This document shows positions 37,982-46,106 of a DNA stretch of 64,000 bases, one piece after another; position 1 is the stretch's first letter, and each line of letters starts with the position of its first letter. The notes under the pieces were generated by a model. The model was given only the letters and a program-made list of their open reading frames with translations. It was not told the origin of the DNA and did not search any database. Source of the DNA: Ferrimonas sp. YFM. GTDB taxonomy: Bacteria > Pseudomonadota > Gammaproteobacteria > Enterobacterales > Shewanellaceae. The translations under genes were made by a program, and so were the position numbers. The stretch lies in the NCBI RefSeq assembly GCF_030296015.1, contig NZ_AP027368.1:124001-188000 (forward strand), given 5' to 3'.

Positions 37982-38545
37982 ATGACGGCAACCACCCTAG
38001 AAGCCCTCAATCAGGCAGACGTGCACCCGGTCATCGAGATGACCCAGCCGCCGGCCAAACTGCTGCCCTGGCTGCAGGACAAGGGCTCTCTGACGCTCAA
38101 ACTCAAAGCGCTCTGTCGACGCTTCGAGGTCGAGCTATTGCAGGAGGGGGTTGGGCCTGCGGTTCAGCCCGGCCCGGGCTGGGAGGTGGGGCAGCCCATC
38201 TGGCAGAGGGTGGTGTTGCTGAAGCTTGACGGCGTGCCCTGGGTGTACGCCATCACCGAAGTGCCCCGCGCCACCCTGGAGTGCTCCGAAATCGATTTCC
38301 CCAATCTGGGTAACCAACCCCTGGGAGAGAGGCTGTTTGCTTCCGGCAACCTGGTCAGAGGGCCTCTGCAGGTGTGCCGTTATGGGGAGCGCAGCAGTGC
38401 CGGTACTCAGGCGAAAAAACTGGGGTATCCGGTGGCCGAAGGGCTCTGGGGCCGCCAGCGAGAGTTTGAATTGGCAGGCCGAAGCCTGCGAGTATCCGAA
38501 GTGTTCCTGCCTCCCGCCTACGAGACTCTGCTCCTCTCCGCCTGA
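37982..38545 (+). CDS. ubiC: Chorismate pyruvate-lyase
   Basis: 187 residues from the ATG with an AGGAG site. UbiC converts chorismate to 4-hydroxybenzoate and pyruvate, the committed step of ubiquinone synthesis. Family features include RRFEVELLQEG, the RVVLLKLDGVPWVYA strand, and the late E in GRQREFELAG and EVFLPP. ubiA, its usual partner, is not adjacent. The upstream 220 bp have no other gene. Confidence 0.85.
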   Translation: MTATTLEALNQADVHPVIEMTQPPAKLLPWLQDKGSLTLKLKALCRRFEVELLQEGVGPAVQPGPGWEVGQPIWQRVVLLKLDGVPWVYAITEVPRATLECSEIDFPNLGNQPLGERLFASGNLVRGPLQVCRYGERSSAGTQAKKLGYPVAEGLWGRQREFELAGRSLRVSEVFLPPAYETLLLSA

Positions 38546-38646
38546 TTTCATTGAGCTTTTTCTGTTCAGTAAATGTGAACTCGCACTCATTCTCATCTGC
38601 TTGATTCAGGCATAATATGCACAGTATCTAATATAAGGGGTTGAGG

Positions 38647-38997
38647 GTGACTCGCTGCTCCGTGCCGATGATGTTGATCTTGTTGCTGACCCTGGTGTGC
38701 CAGGGGGCGGTGGCGCGCATCCATCTTATGGCGCCACCCTCCGGGGAGCAGCATGGTCATGGCCATCATGTTGCCATGGAGGAGTCCGAGGCCGACTGTC
38801 ACCCGACGCCTTGCCATGGCGTGGAGCACTACTGCGAAGGCGAGTGTGGCCATTGTCAGATCCTGATCCCTCCCACCAGCCTGGTGACCTCTCAGGTGGC
38901 CATGGCGGTAGCCCGGCATTCGGCGCCCCTGGCGCCCCCTCTGATGCATGTGGACTCCTGTCCGCCGGAACAGGCGTTGCGGCCTCCCATCGGTTAA
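38647..38997 (+). CDS. Small secreted His/Cys-rich protein of the metal island (RPPI family, copy 1)
   Basis: About 116 residues from a GTG start with GGGG/GAGG upstream; a TTG two codons earlier also fits. The signal peptide ends near VCQGAVA. The mature part is rich in His and Cys (EQHGHGHHVAMEE, DCHPTPCHG, CEGECGHC) and ends RPPIG. It resembles the gene at 39804 at both ends (QGAVAR and RPPI) and the minus-strand gene at 46107 at the C-terminus. The size, location and terminal CxxC-like motif recall DUF2946-type proteins found near copper genes, but I cannot assign it firmly. Probably a periplasmic metal-binding protein. Confidence 0.65.
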   Translation: MTRCSVPMMLILLLTLVCQGAVARIHLMAPPSGEQHGHGHHVAMEESEADCHPTPCHGVEHYCEGECGHCQILIPPTSLVTSQVAMAVARHSAPLAPPLMHVDSCPPEQALRPPIG

Positions 38998-39052
38998 CTC
39001 CAGATTACTGCTCGACATAACGTCACCGATTAGATTGAATTTTGGAGTAACC

Positions 39053-39721
39053 ATGAACAAGTTTTTTGCTGCAGTGGCCCTGATGGCCGCCTTGATTGCC
39101 ACCCCATTCTCTGCCCAGGTTCAGGCCCATGCCGAGGGCCATGGCGCCCATGCCGCGGCCGAAGCCACCCACGCCTGCCCCATGCACCCCAAGGTGAAAG
39201 GGGTGGCCGGGGATGAGTGTCCCAAGTGTGGTATGGCACTGACGCCTGTGGCTGCCAAGGGCCACGGCCATCACAAACATCAGCATGCCAAACATGACTG
39301 CGACAAGGCCAATTGTCCCAACAAGGCCAAGCACGCCAAGCATGACTGCGACAAGGCCAACTGCCCCAACAAGGGCAAGCACGCCAAGCATGACTGCGAC
39401 AAGGCCAATTGCCCCAACAAGGACAAGCATGCCAAGCATCAGCACAAGCATGATTGCGCCAACTGCCCCAAGATGAGCGGCAAAGGGGCCCACTACACCC
39501 ATGCCTGCCCGATGAACCCCAAGATCGTCGGTTTTGAGGGCGACAGCTGTCCCAAGTGCGGCATGGATCTGGAGCCGGTTGCCAAGGCAGACCGTCAGGC
39601 CTATACCCACGCCTGCCCCATGAACCCCAAGATCCGCGGTTTTGAGGGTGACAGCTGCCCCAAGTGCGGCATGGATCTGGAGCCTATGGCCCAGGCCGGT
39701 AAGGGTCACAGCCATCATTGA
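39053..39721 (+). CDS. Secreted protein with three heavy-metal-binding modules and His/Cys/Lys tandem repeats
   Basis: 222 residues with a signal peptide (about 1-25, ending SAQVQA). Three copies of the heavy-metal-binding module are recognisable: THACPMHPKVKG with CPKCGMALTP, then two copies of THACPMNPKI with GDSCPKCGMDLEP. Between modules 1 and 2 lie three exact-length 16-residue repeats (AKHDCDKANCPNKxKH) and a fourth, diverged one. The ATG has GGAG 8 bp upstream; earlier in-frame starts lie inside the preceding gene. It is likely a periplasmic copper/silver sponge or chaperone handing metal to the Cus pump. The repeats may vary in number between strains. Confidence 0.75.
   Translation: MNKFFAAVALMAALIATPFSAQVQAHAEGHGAHAAAEATHACPMHPKVKGVAGDECPKCGMALTPVAAKGHGHHKHQHAKHDCDKANCPNKAKHAKHDCDKANCPNKGKHAKHDCDKANCPNKDKHAKHQHKHDCANCPKMSGKGAHYTHACPMNPKIVGFEGDSCPKCGMDLEPVAKADRQAYTHACPMNPKIRGFEGDSCPKCGMDLEPMAQAGKGHSHH
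39287..39478 (+). repeat. 48-bp coding tandem repeat (three copies plus one degenerate)
   Basis: Units at 39287-39334, 39335-39382 and 39383-39430 encode nearly identical 16-residue blocks; 39431-39478 is a diverged fourth copy. Differences between units are mostly single bases, indicating recent expansion. Confidence 0.9.
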
Positions 39722-39803
39722 TGGCGGGCTTTGAAAAAAGGGTGAACTTTTTTTCGGAAATTCGTTCATAATGGTGGCCACAGGCTAGAGAACTGAACCG
39801 ACC

Positions 39804-40184
39804 ATGACCCCATTGAGCAGAGTACTGAGCATGCTGTTACTCGCACTGGCGCTGATAAGCCAGGGTGCGGTGGCGCGTATGCCGATGATGCCCATGGGAG
39901 ACTCGGTTCAGGCCATGGCCACCATGGACTGCCACAGCCAGATGTCCGATTCGGCCCAGGCCGAAGAGGAGAGCTGCTGTTGTGATGGCGGGACCATGAC
40001 CGGAACCATGGCCATGGACTGTGACAGCGGCTGCAGCCAGTGTCAGGACTGTTTCCATTACAGCTCCACGCCGGTTTCGCCCCTGCAGATCGGCCGTTCG
40101 CCACAGCATGGCGAACCCCCCGCCTATCTCACCAGTTTTGACTCCGTCTGTCTGGAGTCTGATGAGCGACCTCCCATCGCCTGA
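39804..40184 (+). CDS. Small secreted Met/Cys-rich protein (RPPI family, copy 2)
   Basis: 126 residues with a signal peptide (about 1-24, LALALISQGAVA). The mature protein starts Met-rich (RMPMMPMGD), carries clustered cysteines (ESCCCDGG, DSGCSQCQDCFHY) and ends ERPPIA. The QGAVAR cleavage region and RPPI end match the gene at 38647. Met and Cys clusters are typical of periplasmic Cu(I)/Ag(I) binding. It lies between the modular metal-binding protein and cusB. No enzyme motif is seen; a role in metal capture is inferred. Confidence 0.65.
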   Translation: MTPLSRVLSMLLLALALISQGAVARMPMMPMGDSVQAMATMDCHSQMSDSAQAEEESCCCDGGTMTGTMAMDCDSGCSQCQDCFHYSSTPVSPLQIGRSPQHGEPPAYLTSFDSVCLESDERPPIA

Positions 40185-40211
40185 CCCTTTATAGCGACGA
40201 CTTTGACACCC

Positions 40212-40233
40212 AGGGTGCCTTGACCGGCACCCT
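40212..40233. repeat. Perfect 8-bp inverted repeat upstream of cusB
   Basis: AGGGTGCC (40212-40219) pairs with GGCACCCT (40226-40233) around TTGACC. No T-run follows. It could be an operator or an RNA hairpin in the 134-bp gap before cusB. Confidence 0.35.
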
Positions 40234-40318
40234 ACCTGGCCCGTGAATCGGGCCTACCGACTATAAAGAGGTGTCCGGGCTATCCCAGAGATAGAGCCGG
40301 ATTCGAGGAGAAGCCAAG

Positions 40319-41947
40319 ATGTTTGGTGACAACTTTTCCGCCCGTTGGCTGCTGGTTTTGATGCTGGCTGTGCCGATGTTGGCCATGCCACTCCACGCCC
40401 AGCAGGCCAGTGCGCCCGCCCATAATCACGCTGAACAGGCCGAACCCTACGCCTGTCCCATGCACCTGGATCAGACCGGCCACCAAGGCGACCGCTGCCC
40501 TGAGTGCAAGATGTTTCTCACCCCGGTGGATGCGCCCTATGCCTGCCCCATGCACCCGGACCAGACCGGGGCCATCGGCGATCGCTGTGCCATCTGCAAT
40601 ATGTATCTGACTCCGGAGGAGGATGAGGAGGAGGCGGCCCGGCCCTATGCCTGCCCCATGCATCCGGAGCAGACCGGTGGGGAGGGGGACCGCTGCCCCA
40701 TCTGCAACATGTTCCTGCAGCCTGTGGAGGGCGACGCCCATGCAGGTCATGACCACGACGCCATGGCAGCACCAATGGCGTCTCCTGTGGCCAAGCCCAG
40801 CCCGCTGCCGTCCAACGGCGGAGGGGTCAAGTACGTCTGCCCCATGCACCCCCATATCGTCTCCGATGACCCAGGATCCTGCCCCATCTGTGGCATGGAC
40901 CTGGAGAAGGTGGAGCTGGGTGCCAGCACCGAAGAGGTGGTGGTGGGTGTGCCCGGAGGCATGCAACAAGCCCTGGGTATGCGGGTGGAAGCCGTGGAGC
41001 AGGGCACCCTGTGGCGCTACATCAATACCATAGGCACGGTGGAGTATGACCAGGATGCCCTCAGCCACATCCATGCCCGGGTGTCCGGCTGGATCGAAAA
41101 GCTGGGGGTTGCCTCGGTCGGCGACCCGGTGAAAAAGGGCGACCTGTTGTTTGAGCTGTACAGCCCGGAACTGGTCAATGCCCAGGATGATTATCTGCTG
41201 GCCATGGGCAGCCTCAAGAGCGACACCATCCGCGGACCTGAGCTGATGCGCAAAGCCAGGTTGCGTCTGGAGTTGCTGGGGATGGACTCCGGCCTGATTC
41301 AGCGCCTGGAGCGTACCGGCAAGAGCCTCTACCGGGTGCCCTTCTATGCCCAGCAAGATGGCTACATCAGTCAGCTCAATGTCCGCGACGGCATGTATAT
41401 CCAGCCAGCCACCGAGGTGATGAAGCTGGTGAATCTGGACAGGGTCTGGGTGATCGCCGAGGTGTTTGAGAACCAGCAGGGCTGGTTCAAGGTAGGCCAG
41501 GATGCGGCGGTAACCGCGTCTGCCCTGGGGCTGTTCGAGCTGGAGGGGCAGATCGACTACATCTATCCCGAGCTGGATCCGGTGACCCGGGCGATGCAGG
41601 TGCGGGTCAGTCTGGCCAACCCTGAAGGCAAGCTGCGTCCCGGCTCCCTGGTGGATGTGGAGCTCTATGGCACCGCCAAGCGCGGCCTGACTCTGGTGCC
41701 CACCGAGGCGCTGATCCAGACCGGTCGCAGTAACCGGGTGGTGGTGCAGAGGTCCGAGACCGAGTTTGTGGTCAAGGAGGTGACCCTGGGGATGATCGCC
41801 CGGGGCAAGGCGGAGATCCTCTCCGGCATCGAGCCCGGTGAGCGGGTGGTGGTGTCCGGTCAGTTCCTGCTGGATTCCGAGGCCAGCCTCAAGGGCAGCC
41901 TGATGCGGATGACCAGTGGCAGCGCCCACAGCGGCCACAGCCACTAG
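40319..41947 (+). CDS. cusB: CusB/SilB-type efflux adaptor with four N-terminal metal-binding modules
   Basis: 542 residues; signal peptide about 1-27. Residues about 43-205 hold four heavy-metal-binding modules, each YxCPMH...CxxCxMxL: three close copies (YACPMHxxQTG with GDRCxxC) and a more standard fourth (YVCPMHPHI, CPICGMDLEKV). The remainder is the RND membrane-fusion adaptor, with the split lipoyl/barrel segments around HARVSGWIEKLGV and TLVPTEALIQTG, and a His-rich C-terminus. It joins CusA to an outer-membrane channel and delivers Cu(I)/Ag(I). E. coli CusB has no such module and SilB relatives usually have one, so four is unusual. cusA starts 9 bp downstream. Confidence 0.9.
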   Translation: MFGDNFSARWLLVLMLAVPMLAMPLHAQQASAPAHNHAEQAEPYACPMHLDQTGHQGDRCPECKMFLTPVDAPYACPMHPDQTGAIGDRCAICNMYLTPEEDEEEAARPYACPMHPEQTGGEGDRCPICNMFLQPVEGDAHAGHDHDAMAAPMASPVAKPSPLPSNGGGVKYVCPMHPHIVSDDPGSCPICGMDLEKVELGASTEEVVVGVPGGMQQALGMRVEAVEQGTLWRYINTIGTVEYDQDALSHIHARVSGWIEKLGVASVGDPVKKGDLLFELYSPELVNAQDDYLLAMGSLKSDTIRGPELMRKARLRLELLGMDSGLIQRLERTGKSLYRVPFYAQQDGYISQLNVRDGMYIQPATEVMKLVNLDRVWVIAEVFENQQGWFKVGQDAAVTASALGLFELEGQIDYIYPELDPVTRAMQVRVSLANPEGKLRPGSLVDVELYGTAKRGLTLVPTEALIQTGRSNRVVVQRSETEFVVKEVTLGMIARGKAEILSGIEPGERVVVSGQFLLDSEASLKGSLMRMTSGSAHSGHSH

Positions 41948-41955
41948 GAGGTCCC

Positions 41956-44900
41956 ATGCTGGAAAAAATCATTGAAGCCTCCATCCGCCAGCGGGTGATG
42001 GTGCTGGTGGTGATGGCGGTGATCGCCCTGGTAGGCTGGCAGGCACTGCGCACCACCCCACTGGATGCCCTGCCGGACCTGTCCGACGTCCAGGTGATCG
42101 TCAAGACCCCCTATCCGGGACAGGCACCACAACTGGTGGAGGAGCAGGTGACCTACCCGCTCTCCTCGGCGATGCTGGCGGTGCCCGGCGCCAAGACGGT
42201 GCGCGGTTACTCCTTCTTCGGCGACTCCTACGTCTACGTCATTTTTGAGGATGGCACCGACATCTACTGGGCCCGTTCCCGGGTGCTGGAGTACCTGTCC
42301 CAGGTACAGGGGCAACTGCCGGCCGCCGCCCGGCCTGAACTGGGGCCCGACGCCTCCGGGGTGGGCTGGGTGTTTGAATACGCCCTGGTGGATCGCAGTG
42401 GTAAGCACGATCTGGCCCAGCTACGCAGCCTGCAGGACTGGTATCTGAAGCTGGAGCTGCAGAGTGTGGCCGGGGTGTCCGAGGTGGCCACCATAGGTGG
42501 CATGGAACAGAGCTACCAGGTGGTGGTCGACCCGCACAAGCTGGCCCTCTACAAGCTGGATATCGGCCGGGTGAAGCAGGCCATCGACCGGGCCAACGCC
42601 GAGGTGGGTGGTTCGGTGGTGGAGATGGCCGAGGCGGAGTACATGATCCGCTCCAAGGGCTATCGCCAGAGCCTGGTGGATTTCGCCGAGATCCCCCTGG
42701 GGGTGGTCTCCGACGTCGGCAACCCTGTGCTGCTCAAGGATGTGGCCACCCTGCGCCTGGGGCCGGCCTCCCGCCGCGGCATGGCGGAGCTGGATGGGGA
42801 AGGTGAAGTGGTGGGCGGCATCATCGTCATGCGTTACGGTGAAAATGCCCTGGCCACTATAGACGCGGTCAAAGCTAAGCTGGCTACCCTCAAGGCGGGC
42901 CTGCCCGAGGGGGTGGAGGTGGTGACCACCTACGACCGTTCCCAGCTGATTCTCAACTCTGTGGACAACCTTAAGGGCAAGGTGATCGAGGAGATGGCGG
43001 TGGTGGGCCTGGTGTGCCTGCTGTTTCTGCTGCACGCCCGCTCCACCCTGGTGGCGGTGATCACCCTGCCGCTGTCCATCCTGGTGAGCTTTATCATCAT
43101 GGGCTGGATGGGGGTGAATGCCAACATCATGAGCCTGGGGGGGATCGCCATCGCCATCGGTGCCGTGGTGGATGCCGCCATCGTGATGGTGGAGAACGCC
43201 CACAAACACCTGGAGCACTTCAAGGCCGACCAGGGCCGTGAGCCCCTGGAGCCAGAGCGCTGGCAACTGATGAAGGAGGCGTCGGTGGAGGTGGGGCCGG
43301 CGCTGTTCTTCAGCCTGCTGATCATCACCCTGAGCTTCATGCCGGTGTTCGTATTGGAGGCTCAGGAGGGACGGCTGTTCCACCCCCTGGCCTACACCAA
43401 GACCTTTGCCATGGCCGCCTCGGCCCTGCTGGCGATCACCCTGATCCCGGTGCTGATGGGCTACTTCATTCGCGGACGCATTCCCGATGAGCGCAAGAAC
43501 CCCATCAGTAGGCTGTTGATCGCCCTCTATCGTCCCTCCCTGGGACTGGTGCTGCGATTCCCCAGGATCACCCTGGTGCTGGCCATCGTTGCCCTGGCGA
43601 GTGCCTGGTACCCCACCAGCCGGCTGGGCTCGGAGTTCATGCCTGAGCTGGAGGAGGGGGACCTGCTGTATATGCCCACCACCCTGCCCGGAGTGAGCGC
43701 CGGCAAGGCGGCGGAGCTGTTGCAGCAGACCGACCGGCTGATCAAGACCATCCCCGAGGTGAAACGGGTGTTCGGCAAGGTGGGACGGGCGGAAACCGCC
43801 ACGGATCCGGCCCCGCTGACCATGCTGGAGACCACCATCATGCTCAACCCCAGGGAGAGTTGGCGGGAGGGTATGACCCTGGAGGGGGTCATCGATGAGC
43901 TGCAGCGCACCGTGAAGGTGCCCGGGGTGACCAACGCCTGGGTGCAGCCGATCAAGACCCGCATCGACATGCTCTCCACCGGCATCAAGACCCCCATCGG
44001 CATCAAGATCTCCGGTGCGGACGTGGACGAGCTGCAGCGTATCGGCGGCGAAATTGAAGCGATACTGACCCCGCTGTCCGGCACTGTCTCCGCCTTCGCC
44101 GAGCGGGTAGGGGGCGGCCGCTACATCGACATCGAACCCAAGCTGGCGGTGGCGGCCCGCTACGGCCTCAGCCTGGACGATGTACAGAACGTGGTACGCC
44201 TGGCCATCGGTGGCATGCAGATTGGTGAATCGGTGCAGGGGGCAGAGCGCTACCCCATCAACCTGCGCTATCCCAGGGAGCTGCGGGATGACATCGATAA
44301 ACTCAGGGCCCTGCCTGTGGTGACCGCCAAGGGTCATTACATCCCCCTGTCCAACATCGCCGACATCAGCATCAGCGACGGCGCCCCCATGCTCAAGAGC
44401 GAAAATGGCCGGCTGATCTCCTGGGTGTTTGTGGACATCAAGGGGATCTCCATCGGCGAGTACATCGATCAGGCCCGTCAGGCCCTGGACAGCCAGCTGA
44501 AGCTGCCGGCCCGTTACAGTGTCAGCTTCGCCGGTCAGTATGAGTATATGCAGCGGGTAGAGGCGAAGATGGTCCAGGTGATCCCCATGACCCTGGCGGT
44601 GATCTTCCTGCTGCTGATGCTCACCTTCGGTTCCACCCTGCAGGCGGGCATCATCATGCTCAGCCTGCCCTTTGCCCTGGTGGGCTCCGCCTGGCTGCTC
44701 TATCTGCTGGAGTACAACCTGTCGGTCGCCGTGGCGGTGGGGATGATCGCCCTGGCCGGGGTGGCGGCGGAGTTCGGGGTGGTGATGCAGGTCTACCTGA
44801 ACAACGCCATCAAGGCCAGACGCAAGTCCGGTGCCTATTCGTCGGTGGCGGATCTGCGTGAGGCGCTGATGGAGGGGGCGGTGATGCGCATCCGACCCAA

Positions 44901-45093
44901 GGCGATGACCGTGGCCACCATCTTCTTCGGCCTGTTGCCCATCATGTGGGGTGCCGGTTCCGGTAATGACGTGATGCAGAAGATCGCCGCCCCCATGGTG
45001 GGAGGCATGGTGACTGCACCCCTGCTGTCGCTGTTCGTGATTCCTGCCCTCTATCTGTTGATCTACCGCAGGGAGCTGAAGGAGGAGGCATGA
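41956..45093 (+). CDS. cusA: CusA-type heavy-metal RND efflux pump
   Basis: 1045 residues, 12 membrane segments with two large periplasmic loops. The HME-RND signature (GAVVDAAIVMVENAHKHLE) is present. The three Cu/Ag-binding methionines of E. coli CusA have clear counterparts in LYMPTTLPG, APLTMLE and RIDMLSTGIKTP, so the substrate is Cu(I)/Ag(I) rather than Co/Zn/Cd. It exports metal from the periplasm and perhaps the cytoplasm using the proton gradient. The 3' end overlaps the regulator gene by 4 bp (ATGA), placing pump and sensor in one transcript. Confidence 0.95.
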   Translation: MLEKIIEASIRQRVMVLVVMAVIALVGWQALRTTPLDALPDLSDVQVIVKTPYPGQAPQLVEEQVTYPLSSAMLAVPGAKTVRGYSFFGDSYVYVIFEDGTDIYWARSRVLEYLSQVQGQLPAAARPELGPDASGVGWVFEYALVDRSGKHDLAQLRSLQDWYLKLELQSVAGVSEVATIGGMEQSYQVVVDPHKLALYKLDIGRVKQAIDRANAEVGGSVVEMAEAEYMIRSKGYRQSLVDFAEIPLGVVSDVGNPVLLKDVATLRLGPASRRGMAELDGEGEVVGGIIVMRYGENALATIDAVKAKLATLKAGLPEGVEVVTTYDRSQLILNSVDNLKGKVIEEMAVVGLVCLLFLLHARSTLVAVITLPLSILVSFIIMGWMGVNANIMSLGGIAIAIGAVVDAAIVMVENAHKHLEHFKADQGREPLEPERWQLMKEASVEVGPALFFSLLIITLSFMPVFVLEAQEGRLFHPLAYTKTFAMAASALLAITLIPVLMGYFIRGRIPDERKNPISRLLIALYRPSLGLVLRFPRITLVLAIVALASAWYPTSRLGSEFMPELEEGDLLYMPTTLPGVSAGKAAELLQQTDRLIKTIPEVKRVFGKVGRAETATDPAPLTMLETTIMLNPRESWREGMTLEGVIDELQRTVKVPGVTNAWVQPIKTRIDMLSTGIKTPIGIKISGADVDELQRIGGEIEAILTPLSGTVSAFAERVGGGRYIDIEPKLAVAARYGLSLDDVQNVVRLAIGGMQIGESVQGAERYPINLRYPRELRDDIDKLRALPVVTAKGHYIPLSNIADISISDGAPMLKSENGRLISWVFVDIKGISIGEYIDQARQALDSQLKLPARYSVSFAGQYEYMQRVEAKMVQVIPMTLAVIFLLLMLTFGSTLQAGIIMLSLPFALVGSAWLLYLLEYNLSVAVAVGMIALAGVAAEFGVVMQVYLNNAIKARRKSGAYSSVADLREALMEGAVMRIRPKAMTVATIFFGLLPIMWGAGSGNDVMQKIAAPMVGGMVTAPLLSLFVIPALYLLIYRRELKEEA

Positions 45094-45482
45094 AGATAGG
45101 CGAGGTGGCCCGGGAGACCGGGCTCAGCGTCAAGGCCATTCGTTACTACCATGACATTGGTCTGGTGGCCGCCCCCCGGGGTGACAACGGCTACCGCAGC
45201 TATGGCCGGGTGCAGCTGGCTCAGCTGCAGTTTGTGGCCAGGTGCAAGGCCCTGGGGTTTTCTCTGGAGCAGTGCGCCACCCTGCTGGCTCTCAACGGCA
45301 GCGAACGGCGGACGGCCGCAGAGGTGAAAGCGATGGCATCGGAGCAACTGGGCCAGGTGCGTGACAAACTGGACCAGCTGAGGTCTCTGGAGCGGCGCCT
45401 GTCCGGGCTGGTTGGAGGCTGCCCCGGTGGTGCCGGGGCCCAGTGCAGCATCCTAGACACCCTGAATGGCGGCGTTCGCTAG
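45090..45482 (+). CDS. cueR: CueR-like MerR-family copper/silver-responsive regulator
   Basis: 130 residues. The MerR helix-turn-helix is at the N-terminus (IGEVARETGLSVKAIRYYHDIGLV). The C-terminal metal loop C-P-G-G-A-G-A-Q-C-S-I matches CueR's two-cysteine Cu(I)/Ag(I) site and lacks the extra residues of zinc or mercury sensors. CueR proteins distort promoters with 19-bp spacers to activate transcription. A matching promoter lies 1 kb downstream on the minus strand at 46440-46470; none is clear in front of cusB. The gene is coupled to cusA and ends at a terminator. Confidence 0.88.
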   Translation: MKIGEVARETGLSVKAIRYYHDIGLVAAPRGDNGYRSYGRVQLAQLQFVARCKALGFSLEQCATLLALNGSERRTAAEVKAMASEQLGQVRDKLDQLRSLERRLSGLVGGCPGGAGAQCSILDTLNGGVR

Positions 45483-45502
45483 CGTCGCACCGATGCAAAT
45501 GC

Positions 45503-45529
45503 AAAGAGGCGCCGAGGCGCCTCTTTTTT
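45503..45529 (+). terminator. Terminator of the cusBA-cueR operon
   Basis: AAAGAGGCGCC (45503-45513) pairs with GGCGCCTCTTT (45516-45526), followed by further Ts. Confidence 0.85.
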
Positions 45530-45597
45530 ATGGCTGTCTGGTTGTGCTTCAGCGATTCCCCACGGGCTCAACGGCGGTGCGCAGGTGCCGACCAGAC

Positions 45598-45621
45598 AAA
45601 AAAAAGGCGGCCGAAGCCGCC
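45598..45621 (-). terminator. Terminator of the UPF0319 gene
   Basis: On the minus strand GGCGGC, a TTCG tetraloop, GCCGCC and eight Ts. Confidence 0.9.
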
Positions 45622-45629
45622 AAGGTTGG

Positions 45630-46055
45630 TCAGAAATTGACGCTGGCTCTGGCCATCAGGGCCAGCAATTGGCTCTGAGTCAGCAGCCGGCTCTCCACCG
45701 GCCCGGCGTCACTGCGCAGGCTGACTTCGGGCTGTCGGGCGAATTCGCGTACCTCCGCATCGCTGCGCAGCTGAGGCAGCTGGAGCCGGTAGCTCTGATG
45801 GTCCTGGGCCTCGAAGCTGAGGTAAAGGGGCTCGGAACTCACGTATTCATGGTCCTCCGCATTGAGTTGCAACAGCTCGGCATAGCGCAGCTCGAGGATC
45901 TGCAGCCCGGCCTTGAGTGGCAAGGCGCTGCGGTAGCTGGGCACCGCTTCGCCATTCACCTTGTTGGCCCAGATGGAGGAGGGCAGTTCCAGGGTGGCGG
46001 CATTGGCCAGGACGGGCAGCAGGCTTATCAGTGCAGCGGAAATCAGGGTTTTCAT
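45630..46055 (-). CDS. UPF0319/DUF2057 (YccT-like) periplasmic protein
   Basis: 141 residues with a signal peptide (MKTLISAALISLLPVLANA). The mature start TLELPSSIWANKVNGEAV and the LKAGLQILELRYAELL and SEPLYLSFEAQ strands follow the UPF0319 pattern, though the protein is shorter than the usual 200-220 residues, lacking part of the C-terminal region. Function is not established (YccT is linked to curli control in enteric bacteria). It lies 51 bp downstream of the CueR-promoted small gene on the same strand, so it may be metal-induced with it. Confidence 0.7.
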   Translation of the reverse strand: MKTLISAALISLLPVLANAATLELPSSIWANKVNGEAVPSYRSALPLKAGLQILELRYAELLQLNAEDHEYVSSEPLYLSFEAQDHQSYRLQLPQLRSDAEVREFARQPEVSLRSDAGPVESRLLTQSQLLALMARASVNF

Positions 46056-46106
46056 AAGGTTATCTCCAGAAGATTCGTCAATTGAGTGGAATAGGGGTAC
46101 GAACCG

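Noticed and set aside
38570-38600. Possible Fur-like box (CACTCATTCTCAT) before the first metal-island gene
   Set aside because: Only one half matches the Fur consensus; the symmetry is too poor to call.
40185-40318. CueR-type promoter before cusB
   Set aside because: TTGACA and TTGACC boxes exist, but no -10 at 19 bp with a CCTTCC/GGAAGG-type dyad between them.
42421-44337. A 638-codon minus-strand frame opposite cusA
   Set aside because: His/Gln/Gly-rich antisense translation; cusA is unambiguous.
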